NCBI RefSeq assembly: GCF_009857445.1
Contig: NZ_WWCN01000007.1
Coordinates: 186,001-250,000, forward strand
DNA length: 64,000 nt
Direction: 5' to 3'
From: Duganella flavida
Lineage (GTDB): Bacteria; Pseudomonadota; Gammaproteobacteria; Burkholderiales; Burkholderiaceae_D
The translations under genes were made by a program, and so were the position numbers. Below, piece by piece: positions 34,623-43,641 of the stretch. Below the pieces are notes generated by a model. That model ran no database searches. It saw only the letters and a list, made by a program, of their open reading frames with translations, and was not told the origin of the DNA. Position 1 is the first letter of the stretch; every line of letters begins with the position of its first letter.

Positions 34623-36925
34623 TTTTTAAACGCCACCAGCGTGCTCACCACTTGCTTGTTGATGCTGCTGACCACGCGGCTACCTAGCGGCGCCCGGTAG
34701 TCGATGGTGATCTTGTCCAGCTTGCCGGTGAAGTTGAACGGCACTTTGTACTTCTCGCTGACCGGCGTTTGCTGGTCGCGGCCGATGTCGAAGCCTTCAT
34801 CGTAGGCAAAGTAAGCGATGCCGAATTTTACCGGCGCCGTGCCCTTGCCGATGCGCTTGCCGTCCTGGTACAGCGTGATGTCTGCACCGCTCCACAGGTT
34901 GGGGCTGAACTCCACGGTCAGCTTGGTCTTGCCCGGCTTGACCGCTTCATCCGACGTCACCAGCGCCGATTCGAAGCCGTTGGTTTGCGCGTAGTACAGC
35001 TTGCCATCCTGGACGAACAGGCTGGAACCGCCGAAGCGTCCACCATTCGCCACCAGCACGCCTTCCGCGCCATTGGCCGGGATCTCCACGTTCGCCGTCA
35101 AACGGAAGTAAGTGCTGTTGATGGTTGGCGCGGTCAGCGGGAACAGGTGGCCCACGTCCGGCTTCAGCTCCACCACTTCCTGCCCTTTGTAGACGCTGTG
35201 GCTGCTGGCGAAGTCTTTGAACAAGGTGTCCTTCAACGGGAACACGTTGTACTTCTTGCCTTCGCTGTCGAACAGCGCTTTCAGCTCCTTCAGTTTTTCC
35301 GGGTTCTTGGCGGCCAGGTCGTTGACTTCGGTTGGATCGACGTTCAAGTTGTACAGCTCCCACACGTCTTTCTCAAACGGCGTGCCCGGCTTGTGCAGCG
35401 TGCCTGCCTTCCAGCCGTTGCTGTAGATCGAACGCGTGCCGTTGATTTCGTAGTACTGCGTCACGTGGCGCGACGGCGCAGCGGCGTTGGCGACCGTGTA
35501 GGCCAAACTGGTGCCTTCGATCTTGTCCTGCTTGACGCCGTTTACTTGCGCCGGCGTTTCCACCTTCGCCAGTTCCAGCGTGGTCGGCAGCAGGTCGATC
35601 ACGTGGCCGTACTGGTTGCGCAAGCCGCCCTTTTCCTGAATACCGCGCGGATAGGACAGGATCAGTGGATTGCGCGTACCGCCTTCCGAATTGGCATCCT
35701 GCTTCCACTGTTTGAACGGCACGTTGGTCGCCTGTGCCCAGCCCAGCGGATAGTTCGGCGACGAGTAGTCGGTGCCGATCTTGTCGATGTTTTTCAGCTG
35801 CTGCGAGATATCCGCGTTCGGGTACAGCACGGCAGCGAGGCCATTGGTGGTGCCGTTGTCCGTGCCTTCCTTGCTGGCGCCGTTATCGCCGATCACTACC
35901 GCGATGATGGTGTTGTCGAACTGGCCGCTCTGCTTGAGCTGGTTGATCAGGCGGCCGATTTCCGCATCGGTGTAGCTGAGGAAGCCGGCATAGGTTTCGA
36001 AGTAGCGCGCGTACAAACGCTTCTCGTCCGCACTCAGCGAGGCCCACGCTTTCACGCCCGGATTGCGCGCTGGTAGCACGGTGTCCTTTGGAATCAGGCC
36101 CAGCTTCTTCTGGTTGGCGAACGCGGTTTCGCGATACGCGTCCCAGCCCGCATCGAACTTGCCTTTGTACTTGTCGATCCATTCCTTGGCAACCTGGTGC
36201 GGCGCGTGCGTTGCGCCCGGCGCGAAGTACAGGAAGAACGGCTGCGATGGATGCTCCACCTTCTGCCGCGTGACGTACTGGATCGCCTTGTCGGTCAGCA
36301 GCTCGTTGAGGTGACGGCCTTTCGGATCGTCATCCAGTGGACGGGTGTTTTCCACCAACTGCGGGTGCCACTGGTCGGTCTCGCCGTACAGGAAGCCGTA
36401 GTACTGCTCGAAGCCCTTGCCGGTCGGCCAGCGGTTGAACGGACCAGCAGGACCAGCCTCTTCCACCGGTGCCAGATGCCACTTGCCGACGGCGAAGGTG
36501 TTGTAGCCCTTGTCCTTGAGGATCTCGGCCACGGTCGCCTTGCTGGCCGGGATGCGCGCGTTGTAGCCCGGCGCATCGGTCGCGGTTTCCGGGAACAGGC
36601 CCACGCCTACGCTGTGGTGGTTGCGGCCGGTCAGCAGCGCCGCGCGCGTTGGCGAGCTGATCGCGGTGGTGTGGAAGTTGGTATAGCGCAGGCCTTGCGC
36701 CGCCAGCGCTTCGAGGTTGGGCGTATCGACCAGGCCACCGAACACGGAGCTGGCGCCGTAGCCGACGTCATCCAGCAAAATCCACAGTACATTCGGCGCG
36801 CCCTGCTCGGCCTTGTTGCTGGCCGGTTTGGCCGGTGCAGCCTGATTAACCGCATCGGCGGCAGGGGCGATGGCAACCGCCAGCGCACCGGTCAGCAGCG
36901 CACTATTGCGCGGCACTTTGTTCAT
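34619..36925 (-). CDS. Ser-type arylsulfatase, periplasmic
   Basis: Sulfatase (768 aa) hydrolysing sulfate esters. The formylglycine motif is SSPTR with Ser90 as the modified residue; metal ligands appear in LLDDVG (Asp52-Asp53) and IGDNG, and GKWHL carries the conserved Lys/His. A signal-peptide-like N-terminus (LLTGALAVAIAPAADA) suggests export. A C-terminal beta domain of about 200 residues follows, as in large AtsA enzymes. GGGAGA lies 6 nt before the ATG, which overlaps the upstream gene by 23 nt. Substrate is unknown; context suggests a lipophilic sulfate ester. Confidence 0.9.
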   Translation of the reverse strand: MNKVPRNSALLTGALAVAIAPAADAVNQAAPAKPASNKAEQGAPNVLWILLDDVGYGASSVFGGLVDTPNLEALAAQGLRYTNFHTTAISSPTRAALLTGRNHHSVGVGLFPETATDAPGYNARIPASKATVAEILKDKGYNTFAVGKWHLAPVEEAGPAGPFNRWPTGKGFEQYYGFLYGETDQWHPQLVENTRPLDDDPKGRHLNELLTDKAIQYVTRQKVEHPSQPFFLYFAPGATHAPHQVAKEWIDKYKGKFDAGWDAYRETAFANQKKLGLIPKDTVLPARNPGVKAWASLSADEKRLYARYFETYAGFLSYTDAEIGRLINQLKQSGQFDNTIIAVVIGDNGASKEGTDNGTTNGLAAVLYPNADISQQLKNIDKIGTDYSSPNYPLGWAQATNVPFKQWKQDANSEGGTRNPLILSYPRGIQEKGGLRNQYGHVIDLLPTTLELAKVETPAQVNGVKQDKIEGTSLAYTVANAAAPSRHVTQYYEINGTRSIYSNGWKAGTLHKPGTPFEKDVWELYNLNVDPTEVNDLAAKNPEKLKELKALFDSEGKKYNVFPLKDTLFKDFASSHSVYKGQEVVELKPDVGHLFPLTAPTINSTYFRLTANVEIPANGAEGVLVANGGRFGGSSLFVQDGKLYYAQTNGFESALVTSDEAVKPGKTKLTVEFSPNLWSGADITLYQDGKRIGKGTAPVKFGIAYFAYDEGFDIGRDQQTPVSEKYKVPFNFTGKLDKITIDYRAPLGSRVVSSINKQVVSTLVAFKK

Positions 36926-37763
36926 GGTGAATCTCCCTATCGTTCAAGTTGATTTGTGCCGGCTGCTTGCCCCGGCTGGTGCGGAAAATTGGATACAGCC
37001 ATTGCACGTACCACTTCTCGGTGCCGTGTTGATAGTCCTCCTCCAGCCCGAAGGCCGGCGGATAGCGCCGCGTAATCACGGCGGTGCCAAACAACACATC
37101 CCACACAAACAGCAGGTTGCTGAAGTTGCCCTTGTAGTGGCCGATGCCATCGTTATCGTGCAGCGCGTGATGCGCGAAGTGCGTGGCCGGCGTCGAAATG
37201 GTGCGTTCCACCACCCATGCCACCGGATGCAGCCACGCGTGCTTGTAGAGGAAACTGTCCCAGCGCAGCTCGCTATGCGCAGCCGCAGTGACCACCATCT
37301 TCAGCAGCTGGAACACCAGGTACACTTTGCCGAATCCGACGAAGATCAGCGCGCCGCTCAGCCACAGGTTGGGCATGAACAGGTAGTAGAAAAAGCCGTT
37401 GCGCAACCAGATTTTGATGCCCATGTACGGCGCCGCATGGTGCACGCGATGCAGCGGCCACAGCACCTTGAAGGTGTGCGCGGAGCGGTGCCACCAGTAC
37501 TGCACCATGTCGTCCAGCAGCAGGAAGGCGATGAATTGCAGCCACAGCGGCGTCGCCGCCAGGCTGTCGCGTCCGGCCGGATACAGCCATCCCGCCAACG
37601 CCGCGCTGCCGATCGAAACAATAGGCCCGATGATGGCGATCGATTGCAGCAGCGCTAGTCCATCCAGCAGATGGTTTTGCCAACCCAGTCCCTTGAACCT
37701 GGTGCGGCCCAGCGCCACTTCTACTAGCAGGAAGCCGGCGAAGAGAGCGAGGAAGTAGCTCAT
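36903..37763 (-). CDS. Fatty acid hydroxylase / sterol desaturase family membrane protein
   Basis: Integral membrane di-iron oxygenase (286 aa). The histidine boxes are HRSAH, HRVHH and HFAHH, spaced among four to six hydrophobic helices. The family inserts oxygen into or desaturates alkyl chains, sterols or related lipids. It starts one base before the receptor stop codon and ends inside the start of the sulfatase gene, so it belongs firmly to this operon. Its presence suggests that the substrate has an alkyl or sterol-like skeleton (inference). Confidence 0.87.
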   Translation of the reverse strand: MSYFLALFAGFLLVEVALGRTRFKGLGWQNHLLDGLALLQSIAIIGPIVSIGSAALAGWLYPAGRDSLAATPLWLQFIAFLLLDDMVQYWWHRSAHTFKVLWPLHRVHHAAPYMGIKIWLRNGFFYYLFMPNLWLSGALIFVGFGKVYLVFQLLKMVVTAAAHSELRWDSFLYKHAWLHPVAWVVERTISTPATHFAHHALHDNDGIGHYKGNFSNLLFVWDVLFGTAVITRRYPPAFGLEEDYQHGTEKWYVQWLYPIFRTSRGKQPAQINLNDREIHHEQSAAQ

Positions 37764-40169
37764 TTAAAACTCCAGCCGCGCGGTGGCGCCCACGGTGCGC
37801 GGCGTGCCGACTGCGGCGGTGTACGCACCGCCACCGGTCAGCTGCGACGCTTGCGCGGTCAGGAAGTAGCGCTTGTCGAGCGCGTTCTTGGCCCACAGCG
37901 ATACATCCCACTGGCGGCTGCCGCTGCCAAACTGCCAGCCGGTTGCCAGGTTCAGCAGGCCGTAGGCCGGTATGCGGGCGTATTTCGAGTCATCGATATA
38001 GCCTTGCGCATCCGAACGCCAGGCGTAGTTGGTGACCACGTACTGGCGCACGTCGTCGTTCAGGTGGAAGTCGTAGCGCGCGCCCGGATTGGCGATCCAC
38101 TTCGGCGCGCCGACCACCGGTTGGCCGCTCAGGTCGGCCTTCGTGATGCCCGCTGCCGCCAGCTCCGCCGCTACCGGCGCGTTGTTGAACTTGGTGTAGT
38201 GCGCGTCGTTGTAGGAGCCGGTCAGGTTCAGGCTCAGGCCGCGTGCAGGACGGGCCTTGATGTCCAGTTCCACGCCGGAGCTCTTCACGTCGCCGGCGTT
38301 GGTCAGGATCAGCACCGGTGTGATCGGGCCTTGCACGAAAGCGTTGGTCTGGTAATCCTTGATGCGGGTCTGGAAGTAGTTGGCGTTAATCAGCAGGCGG
38401 CTGTTCAGCCATTTGCTCTTGAAGCCAAGCTCGAAGTTGTCCGCCTTCTCAGGACGAATCTTCAGCGAATCCGCGCCCAGCGTTGGCGCCGAGCCGACGC
38501 CGCTGATATTCACGCCGCCCGACTTTTCGCCGTGCGACAGCGTGGTGTAGGTCAGCAGATCCGGCGTGACTTTGTAGCTCAGCGTCGCCAGTCCGGACGG
38601 CGCGCGGCCAGATACGTGCAGGTCGCCGGAGTCGTAGGCGCCGCCGATGGCGTTGCGAGTCGCTGCCACGATCGGGCGTATTGTCGCTGGGTAGGCGGTC
38701 AGCGGAATGCCGCCCACCAAAGCGTCGCGATAGGTACGGGCGTCCTTGCTTTCGGAGGTGCCGCGCAGGCCGCCGGTGAATTCCAGCTGCTCGCTGATGT
38801 GCCAGTTGCCTTGGCCGAACAGCGCGTAGCTGTCGGTGGTGCTCTTGCCGTGCGACAGGCCGGTGGTGTTGTCGACCAGACCGAGACCGGCTGTACTGTT
38901 CAGCAGCAGGATGTCTGCCTTCGGTCCCAGCTGGATCAGGAAATCATCCTTGATGTTCTGGTGGTAGTAATAAGCGCCAACCACGTAATCAAAATTGGTG
39001 CCGACCGGCGAGGCGAAACGCAGCTCTTGCGAAAACTGCTTGTGCTTGACGATGAAGCCGCCATCCACCAGCGCCGAAGCGGCGGTCTGGTCGTTATCGT
39101 TATGCGGATGGAAGTTCCAGTAGCGCCATCCGGTAATCGAGGTCAGGCTGTAGCCGGAAGGCAGGCGCCAGTTGGCTTCCGCCGACACGCCGCCTTGATA
39201 CACCACGGCACGCTGGTTGCCGTCGAAGTTGACTTCGTACTTGGTTGGATCGGTATTGATCGGCTGGCTGCCAGCGGGCAGGCCCAGCGCGGCTGCCGTC
39301 GCCTGTTGCAGGTTCAGCTTGCCCGGCGCCGATGGGCCGAAACCGTAGGAGATCAGCGTGCCTTGGGTATCGTTTTCCTGGTTGTAGTCGGCGATCAGGC
39401 GCAGGTCAAAATTGTCGTCCGGCTGGTAGAGCAACTGGCCGCGTAGGCCTTCGCGGCCGACGCTGTTGTAGGACTTGCCGTCGTACTTGTTGTCGAGCCA
39501 GCCGCGATCATGGGTTTTCGAAACCGACAGGCGGCCCGCCCAGTGCTCGCTGAGCGGACCGGAGGCCGAAGCCAGCGTCTGAAAGTAGCCGCGCTCGCCA
39601 GCTGACAGTTCGAGACTGTATTCCGGCTTGAAGGTCGGACGCTTGGTGGTCAGGTTAAGCACACCGGCAGTGGTGTTCTTGCCGAACAGCGTACCTTGCG
39701 GGCCGCGCAGCAAATCAACCTGCTCCAGATCCACCAGATCGATCGCCAGCATGCCAGGACGGCCTTGGTAGATATTGTCCACGTACAGGCCGACGCTGCC
39801 TTCCAAGCCTTCGTTGGCCGGATTGCTGCCGATGCCGCGAATCGCCACGCTCGACACGCGGGCGTGCATGAAGGCGGCGTTCACGCTTGGCAGCGCTTGC
39901 TGTAGATCCTGCACCTGGCTGATCAGCGCAGCTTTCAGGTCATCGCCTTTGACGACGCTGATCGGCGTTGGCACGTCCTGCTGTTTCTCGGTGCGGCGGC
40001 GCGCGGTGACGGTGACTTCAGACACCGTGGTTTCTTCAATCGCTTGCGGTGCGGCCAGTGCGGCAACGGCGGTGCTTGGTACATCGCTGTCTGCCGCGAA
40101 TGCCGGGCCCAGCGCAGACAGCAGCGCGAGGGTCATGGTGCTACGGGTAAAAACCTTATTGCGATCCAT
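37764..40169 (-). CDS. TonB-dependent receptor of the sulfatase operon
   Basis: Outer-membrane receptor (801 aa) with signal peptide ending PAFAA, TonB-box-like EVTVTARRR, plug motifs (QQALPSVNAAF, IRGIGSNP, LLRGPQGTLFGKNTTAG) and a C-terminal barrel ending in F. The RGPQGTLFG-N-TTAG pattern is that of the large sphingomonad-type receptor group often tied to carbohydrates and aromatic or lipophilic compounds. It sits between the MFS permease (21-nt gap) and the hydroxylase gene (abutting). It probably brings the sulfated compound through the outer membrane. Confidence 0.87.
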   Translation of the reverse strand: MDRNKVFTRSTMTLALLSALGPAFAADSDVPSTAVAALAAPQAIEETTVSEVTVTARRRTEKQQDVPTPISVVKGDDLKAALISQVQDLQQALPSVNAAFMHARVSSVAIRGIGSNPANEGLEGSVGLYVDNIYQGRPGMLAIDLVDLEQVDLLRGPQGTLFGKNTTAGVLNLTTKRPTFKPEYSLELSAGERGYFQTLASASGPLSEHWAGRLSVSKTHDRGWLDNKYDGKSYNSVGREGLRGQLLYQPDDNFDLRLIADYNQENDTQGTLISYGFGPSAPGKLNLQQATAAALGLPAGSQPINTDPTKYEVNFDGNQRAVVYQGGVSAEANWRLPSGYSLTSITGWRYWNFHPHNDNDQTAASALVDGGFIVKHKQFSQELRFASPVGTNFDYVVGAYYYHQNIKDDFLIQLGPKADILLLNSTAGLGLVDNTTGLSHGKSTTDSYALFGQGNWHISEQLEFTGGLRGTSESKDARTYRDALVGGIPLTAYPATIRPIVAATRNAIGGAYDSGDLHVSGRAPSGLATLSYKVTPDLLTYTTLSHGEKSGGVNISGVGSAPTLGADSLKIRPEKADNFELGFKSKWLNSRLLINANYFQTRIKDYQTNAFVQGPITPVLILTNAGDVKSSGVELDIKARPARGLSLNLTGSYNDAHYTKFNNAPVAAELAAAGITKADLSGQPVVGAPKWIANPGARYDFHLNDDVRQYVVTNYAWRSDAQGYIDDSKYARIPAYGLLNLATGWQFGSGSRQWDVSLWAKNALDKRYFLTAQASQLTGGGAYTAAVGTPRTVGATARLEF

Positions 40170-40190
40170 ACGTTTCCCTAATTGTTGGTG

Positions 40191-41498
40191 TTAGGCGGGT
40201 TCGAGTTTGTATTTGCCCACCTTGGCCAGGTCGGCCAGGTAATAGCGGCGCGCCAGCAGCAGCGCGCTCACCGATAAAGCGGTACTGATGAACACCGTGG
40301 CCAACAGCGCATTGGCCAGGCCGTAGCGGTCCGACAGCAGGCCGGCGATGAACGGGCCGGGCGCCGATCCCAGCAAGTGGATGGCGATGATGCTGCAGGT
40401 GGCGGACAGCGGACGCAGGTCCGGCGCCACCAGGTCCTGCGTCATGCCCAGCGTGGCGACGCCGCCGAGACCGTAGGTGAAGAAAGCAACCAGGATCAGG
40501 CCGTATTGCAGATTGGCGTCTTGCACCAGCCCGAAGGCGATGGCGTAGATAGCGGTGCCCATCACAGCCAGCGCAGGTGCGAAGCTGAGCTTGCGCAGTG
40601 GCGCGTGGCCGCTCCAGCGGTCCATGATCCAGCCGCCCAGCGGCACCGCGATGATGGCGAGGAACAGCAGGCCGCTCGTCATGTAGGAGGCAGTGTGCAT
40701 GGGGATGCCGTGCACACGGTTGAAGAAGGTCGGCAGGAAGTAGAAGATCGGTACTTGCTGCAGCGTCGCGAAGCCCTGGCTCAAGAAGGCCAACACCAGT
40801 GACGGCGTGCTGAAGATGACTTTCAGGTGGCGGCGGTCTTGCGTCGGCGCGGCGACGGCAATGCTCTTGTAATCGCGGCCACGGTACAGCAGTACGGCGA
40901 CCAGCAGTCCCGGCAACGCCATCAGGCCGAGCGCGTGGCGCCAGCCGAAACGGCTGCCGATATAGCCGCCCAGCGCAACGCCGAGCGCCATGCCGATCAC
41001 CTGGCCGGACGAGAATAAGCCCAGCGCCAGCTGGCGGCGGCGCTTGGGAAACGCGGCCGAGATCCAGGCGTAGGAGGCTGGCGCGTAGCCTGCCTCGCCG
41101 ATGCCGACTGCGGCGCGCGTGGCCGCCAGTTGCGTGATGTTGCCGGCCAGCGCACCAGCCGCCGAGGTGATGCTCCAGAAGATGCCCATCAGGCTGGCGG
41201 TCTTGATGCGGCCAAGGCGGTTGGTCAGCGCGACGGCGGGGAACGCGAACAGCACCATGCCGATGAACAGCACGCTGCTCAGCAAGCCCGCCTGCGCATC
41301 AGTGATGAGCCACTCGGCACGGATGGACGGCAGCAGCGAGGCGATGATCATGCGGTCGGCGAAGTCAAACACCATCAGCAAGCACAGCAGCGTGAACACG
41401 CGCAGCGTCGCGCCTTTGCCGAGCAGGTAGCCTTCTTCCGCAGGCGCGGCGGCGACGACCGGCTCTGCGACCGGGGCAGGGTTTAGTTGCGCGCTCAT
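40191..41498 (-). CDS. MFS transporter (spinster/ACS-like)
   Basis: Major-facilitator permease (435 aa) with twelve predicted helices and signature NRLGRIKTASLMG in loop 2-3; EAGYAPASYAWIS marks helix 4-5. It resembles the anion/cation symporter and spinster groups that move organic acids and lipids. The ATG overlaps the monooxygenase stop by four bases. Within the operon it would move the substrate or its desulfated product across the inner membrane. Confidence 0.85.
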   Translation of the reverse strand: MSAQLNPAPVAEPVVAAAPAEEGYLLGKGATLRVFTLLCLLMVFDFADRMIIASLLPSIRAEWLITDAQAGLLSSVLFIGMVLFAFPAVALTNRLGRIKTASLMGIFWSITSAAGALAGNITQLAATRAAVGIGEAGYAPASYAWISAAFPKRRRQLALGLFSSGQVIGMALGVALGGYIGSRFGWRHALGLMALPGLLVAVLLYRGRDYKSIAVAAPTQDRRHLKVIFSTPSLVLAFLSQGFATLQQVPIFYFLPTFFNRVHGIPMHTASYMTSGLLFLAIIAVPLGGWIMDRWSGHAPLRKLSFAPALAVMGTAIYAIAFGLVQDANLQYGLILVAFFTYGLGGVATLGMTQDLVAPDLRPLSATCSIIAIHLLGSAPGPFIAGLLSDRYGLANALLATVFISTALSVSALLLARRYYLADLAKVGKYKLEPA

Positions 41499-42826
41499 TC
41501 GAACTGGTTCCGTGGACGCGCGAGGCCGAGGTGCTCGCGCAGGGTGTGGCCGCGGTACTCGGTGCGGAACAGGCCGCGCCCTTGCAGCACCGGCACCACC
41601 AGCTCAACGAAATCATTCAAGCCCTGCGGCAGCGTCGGCGGCAGGATGTTGAAACCATCCGCCGCACCATTGACGAACCAATCCTCCAGCTGATCCGCCA
41701 CCGTCTCCGCCGTGCCCAGCACAATGCGATGCCCACGCGCGCCACTGACGCGCTGGTACAACTGCCGCAAGGTCAAATTCTCGCGCCGCGCCAAATCCAC
41801 AAATAACTTCTGCCGGCTCTGCCAGCCCTCAGTCAGCGGGAAATCCGGCACCGGCCCATCCAGCGGATACTTGCTCAAATCGATATTGCCGAGGAAGGCA
41901 TTCAACAAGCCGACGCCCAGCACCGGATCAATCAGCGACTGCAACTGCTCATACTTATCCTTGGCCTCCTGCTCGGTGCGGCCGATGATCGGCAACACAC
42001 CCGGCATGATCTTCAGGCTGTCCTCCGCACGGCCATGCTGCGCCAGCTGCGCCTTCAAGCCCGAGTAGAAGCCACGTGCATCCTCCAGCGTCTGCTGCGC
42101 CGTGAACACCACTTCCGCCGTCGCCGCCGCCAGCGCCTGCCCATCGGCCGACGAACCTGCCTGCACAATCACCGGATAACCCTGCGGCGGACGCTCCGAC
42201 ACCAGCGGCCCGCGCACGCGGAAACGCTCGCTCTGGTGATTCAGCACATGCAGCTTGTCCGGATCGAACACAACGCCCGCCTCCTTGTCGAAGCGCAGCG
42301 CATCGTCGCCCCAGCCATCCCACAAGCCCTTGACGATATCCACATACTCGCGCGCATAGCTGTAGCGTTCGGCGTGCGGCACCTGCGTTTCGAGGTTGAA
42401 GTTATGCGCTTCCCATTCCGTGCCCGAAGTGACCAGGTTCCATCCGGTGCGTCCACCACTCAGCACATCCAGCGACGCAAACTTGCGCGCCAGATGGAAT
42501 GGCGGCAGATAGGTGGTGGAGACGGTCGAGATCAAACCAATCCGCTCAGTCACGCCGGCTACCACGGCCAGTTTGGTCAACGGCTCCAGATACGACGGCA
42601 GCAAACCACGCGCCAATAGCGCCGGCGGCGCTTCCGGCACGCCCAGGCTGTCAGCAAAAAAGATCGCATCAAACTTGCCGCGCTCGGCAGTGCGCGCCAG
42701 TTGCTTGAAATGGTCGAAGCGCAGCGCATTGCGCGGGTCCACATCCGGATGCCGCCAAGCGGCCAGGTGATGCCCCACCCCTTGCAGGAAGGCCCCCAGA
42801 TGGAGTTGGCGTTGGTCGGCAGCGAT
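41495..42826 (-). CDS. LLM-class flavin monooxygenase (NtaA/SnaA/DszA type), probable non-standard start
   Basis: Bacterial-luciferase-like FMNH2-dependent monooxygenase (443 aa if started at 42826). Family hallmarks are AAWRHPDVDP, FDAIFFADSLG, ERIGLISTVSTTY, GRTGWNLVTS and NPVIVQAGSS-like VIVQAGSSADG. The first standard start codon is GTG at 42778, but the reading frame upstream still encodes the conserved family segment QLHLGAFLQGVG. AGGGG lies just upstream of two ATC codons (42824-42829), so initiation at ATC is likely. Enzymes of this group oxidise thiophenes, nitrilotriacetate or sulfonates; an organosulfur role fits the operon. Confidence 0.83.
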   Translation of the reverse strand: MAADQRQLHLGAFLQGVGHHLAAWRHPDVDPRNALRFDHFKQLARTAERGKFDAIFFADSLGVPEAPPALLARGLLPSYLEPLTKLAVVAGVTERIGLISTVSTTYLPPFHLARKFASLDVLSGGRTGWNLVTSGTEWEAHNFNLETQVPHAERYSYAREYVDIVKGLWDGWGDDALRFDKEAGVVFDPDKLHVLNHQSERFRVRGPLVSERPPQGYPVIVQAGSSADGQALAAATAEVVFTAQQTLEDARGFYSGLKAQLAQHGRAEDSLKIMPGVLPIIGRTEQEAKDKYEQLQSLIDPVLGVGLLNAFLGNIDLSKYPLDGPVPDFPLTEGWQSRQKLFVDLARRENLTLRQLYQRVSGARGHRIVLGTAETVADQLEDWFVNGAADGFNILPPTLPQGLNDFVELVVPVLQGRGLFRTEYRGHTLREHLGLARPRNQFE

Positions 42827-42843
42827 GATATTTCCCCTTCAAT

Positions 42844-42867
42844 TAATGTAACGGTTGCGTTACATTA
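42844..42867. promoter_or_regulatory. TetR-type operator between the monooxygenase operon and tetR
   Basis: TAATGTAACG (42844-42853) and CGTTACATTA (42858-42867) form a perfect 10-bp dyad around GTTG. It lies 15 nt before the probable start of the six-gene operon and 77 nt before the divergent TetR gene. Size and position fit an operator of the neighbouring repressor. Confidence 0.8.
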
Positions 42868-42944
42868 GCTGAGGTGTTATCAGGGTGTGAACGAATTAAA
42901 ACAGTTTTACTTATGACATTTTTCCGTGCCTGTACAATCCCGCT

Positions 42945-43586
42945 ATGACCGCTCCATCCATTGCCCCTGCTGGCCGCCCTACCCTCGACGCCTCCAAAGA
43001 ACTCGCTGCCCGCATCTTTGACGCAGCTCGTCAGGAATTCCTCGCCAAGGGGATTGAGGGCGCCAGCATCGAAGGCATCGCCGCCGCCGCCGGCTGCTCC
43101 AAGCTCACCATCTACCGCCGCTTCGGCAGCAAGAACGAGCTGTTCATGACGCTGGTAAAAGAGCGCGCACCCGACTACGGCGTGCAATTCCACGTCGACG
43201 TCACGCAGGCACCGGAGCAGGTGCTGTACCAGCTGGGACTGGGCATTGCCGCCTTCTTCTTCAAGCCGGAAAGCCTGCGCTTCATTCGCATGGTGGTGGC
43301 CGAAATGAGCCGCGTGGAAGGCCTGCCCGAGTTGATGAAGAACGAGGCCGACCGCTTCCGCGAGCCGGTCAAGCGCTGCCTCGAAGCGCTCAAGTCCAGC
43401 GGCAAGGGCCGCTTTGAAGATTCGACGCTGGCGGCAATCCAGTTCATCAACCTGTGCGTGCTGGGCCACTTCTACCTGATCGCCGGCTACACCTCGGAGG
43501 AAGTCTCGCCCGAGCAACAGGAGAAACTGGTGCGCTCCGCAGTGGCGCTGTTCGTCTCCACCTATTTTCCGCAAAATACCGGTTGA
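42945..43586 (+). CDS. TetR/AcrR-family regulator
   Basis: TetR-type repressor (213 aa). The N-terminal helix-turn-helix spans GIEGASIEGIAAAAGCSKLTIYRRF (read here as residues 32-56) and is followed by GSKNELF; the C-terminal domain resembles the AefR-like group. It is divergent from the six-gene sulfatase/monooxygenase operon with a 24-bp palindrome between them, so it probably represses that operon and itself. The effector is unknown and might be the sulfated substrate. Confidence 0.87.
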   Translation: MTAPSIAPAGRPTLDASKELAARIFDAARQEFLAKGIEGASIEGIAAAAGCSKLTIYRRFGSKNELFMTLVKERAPDYGVQFHVDVTQAPEQVLYQLGLGIAAFFFKPESLRFIRMVVAEMSRVEGLPELMKNEADRFREPVKRCLEALKSSGKGRFEDSTLAAIQFINLCVLGHFYLIAGYTSEEVSPEQQEKLVRSAVALFVSTYFPQNTG

Positions 43587-43641
43587 CGCGCACGTAAGGT
43601 CTGACGATACTTTTGCTCGCCACAACCTCTCTGGAATACAA

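Noticed and set aside
41495..42826. SsuD alkanesulfonate monooxygenase with an ssu transport operon
   Set aside because: The sequence fits the NtaA/SnaA/DszA group better, and no SsuABC transporter genes are present.
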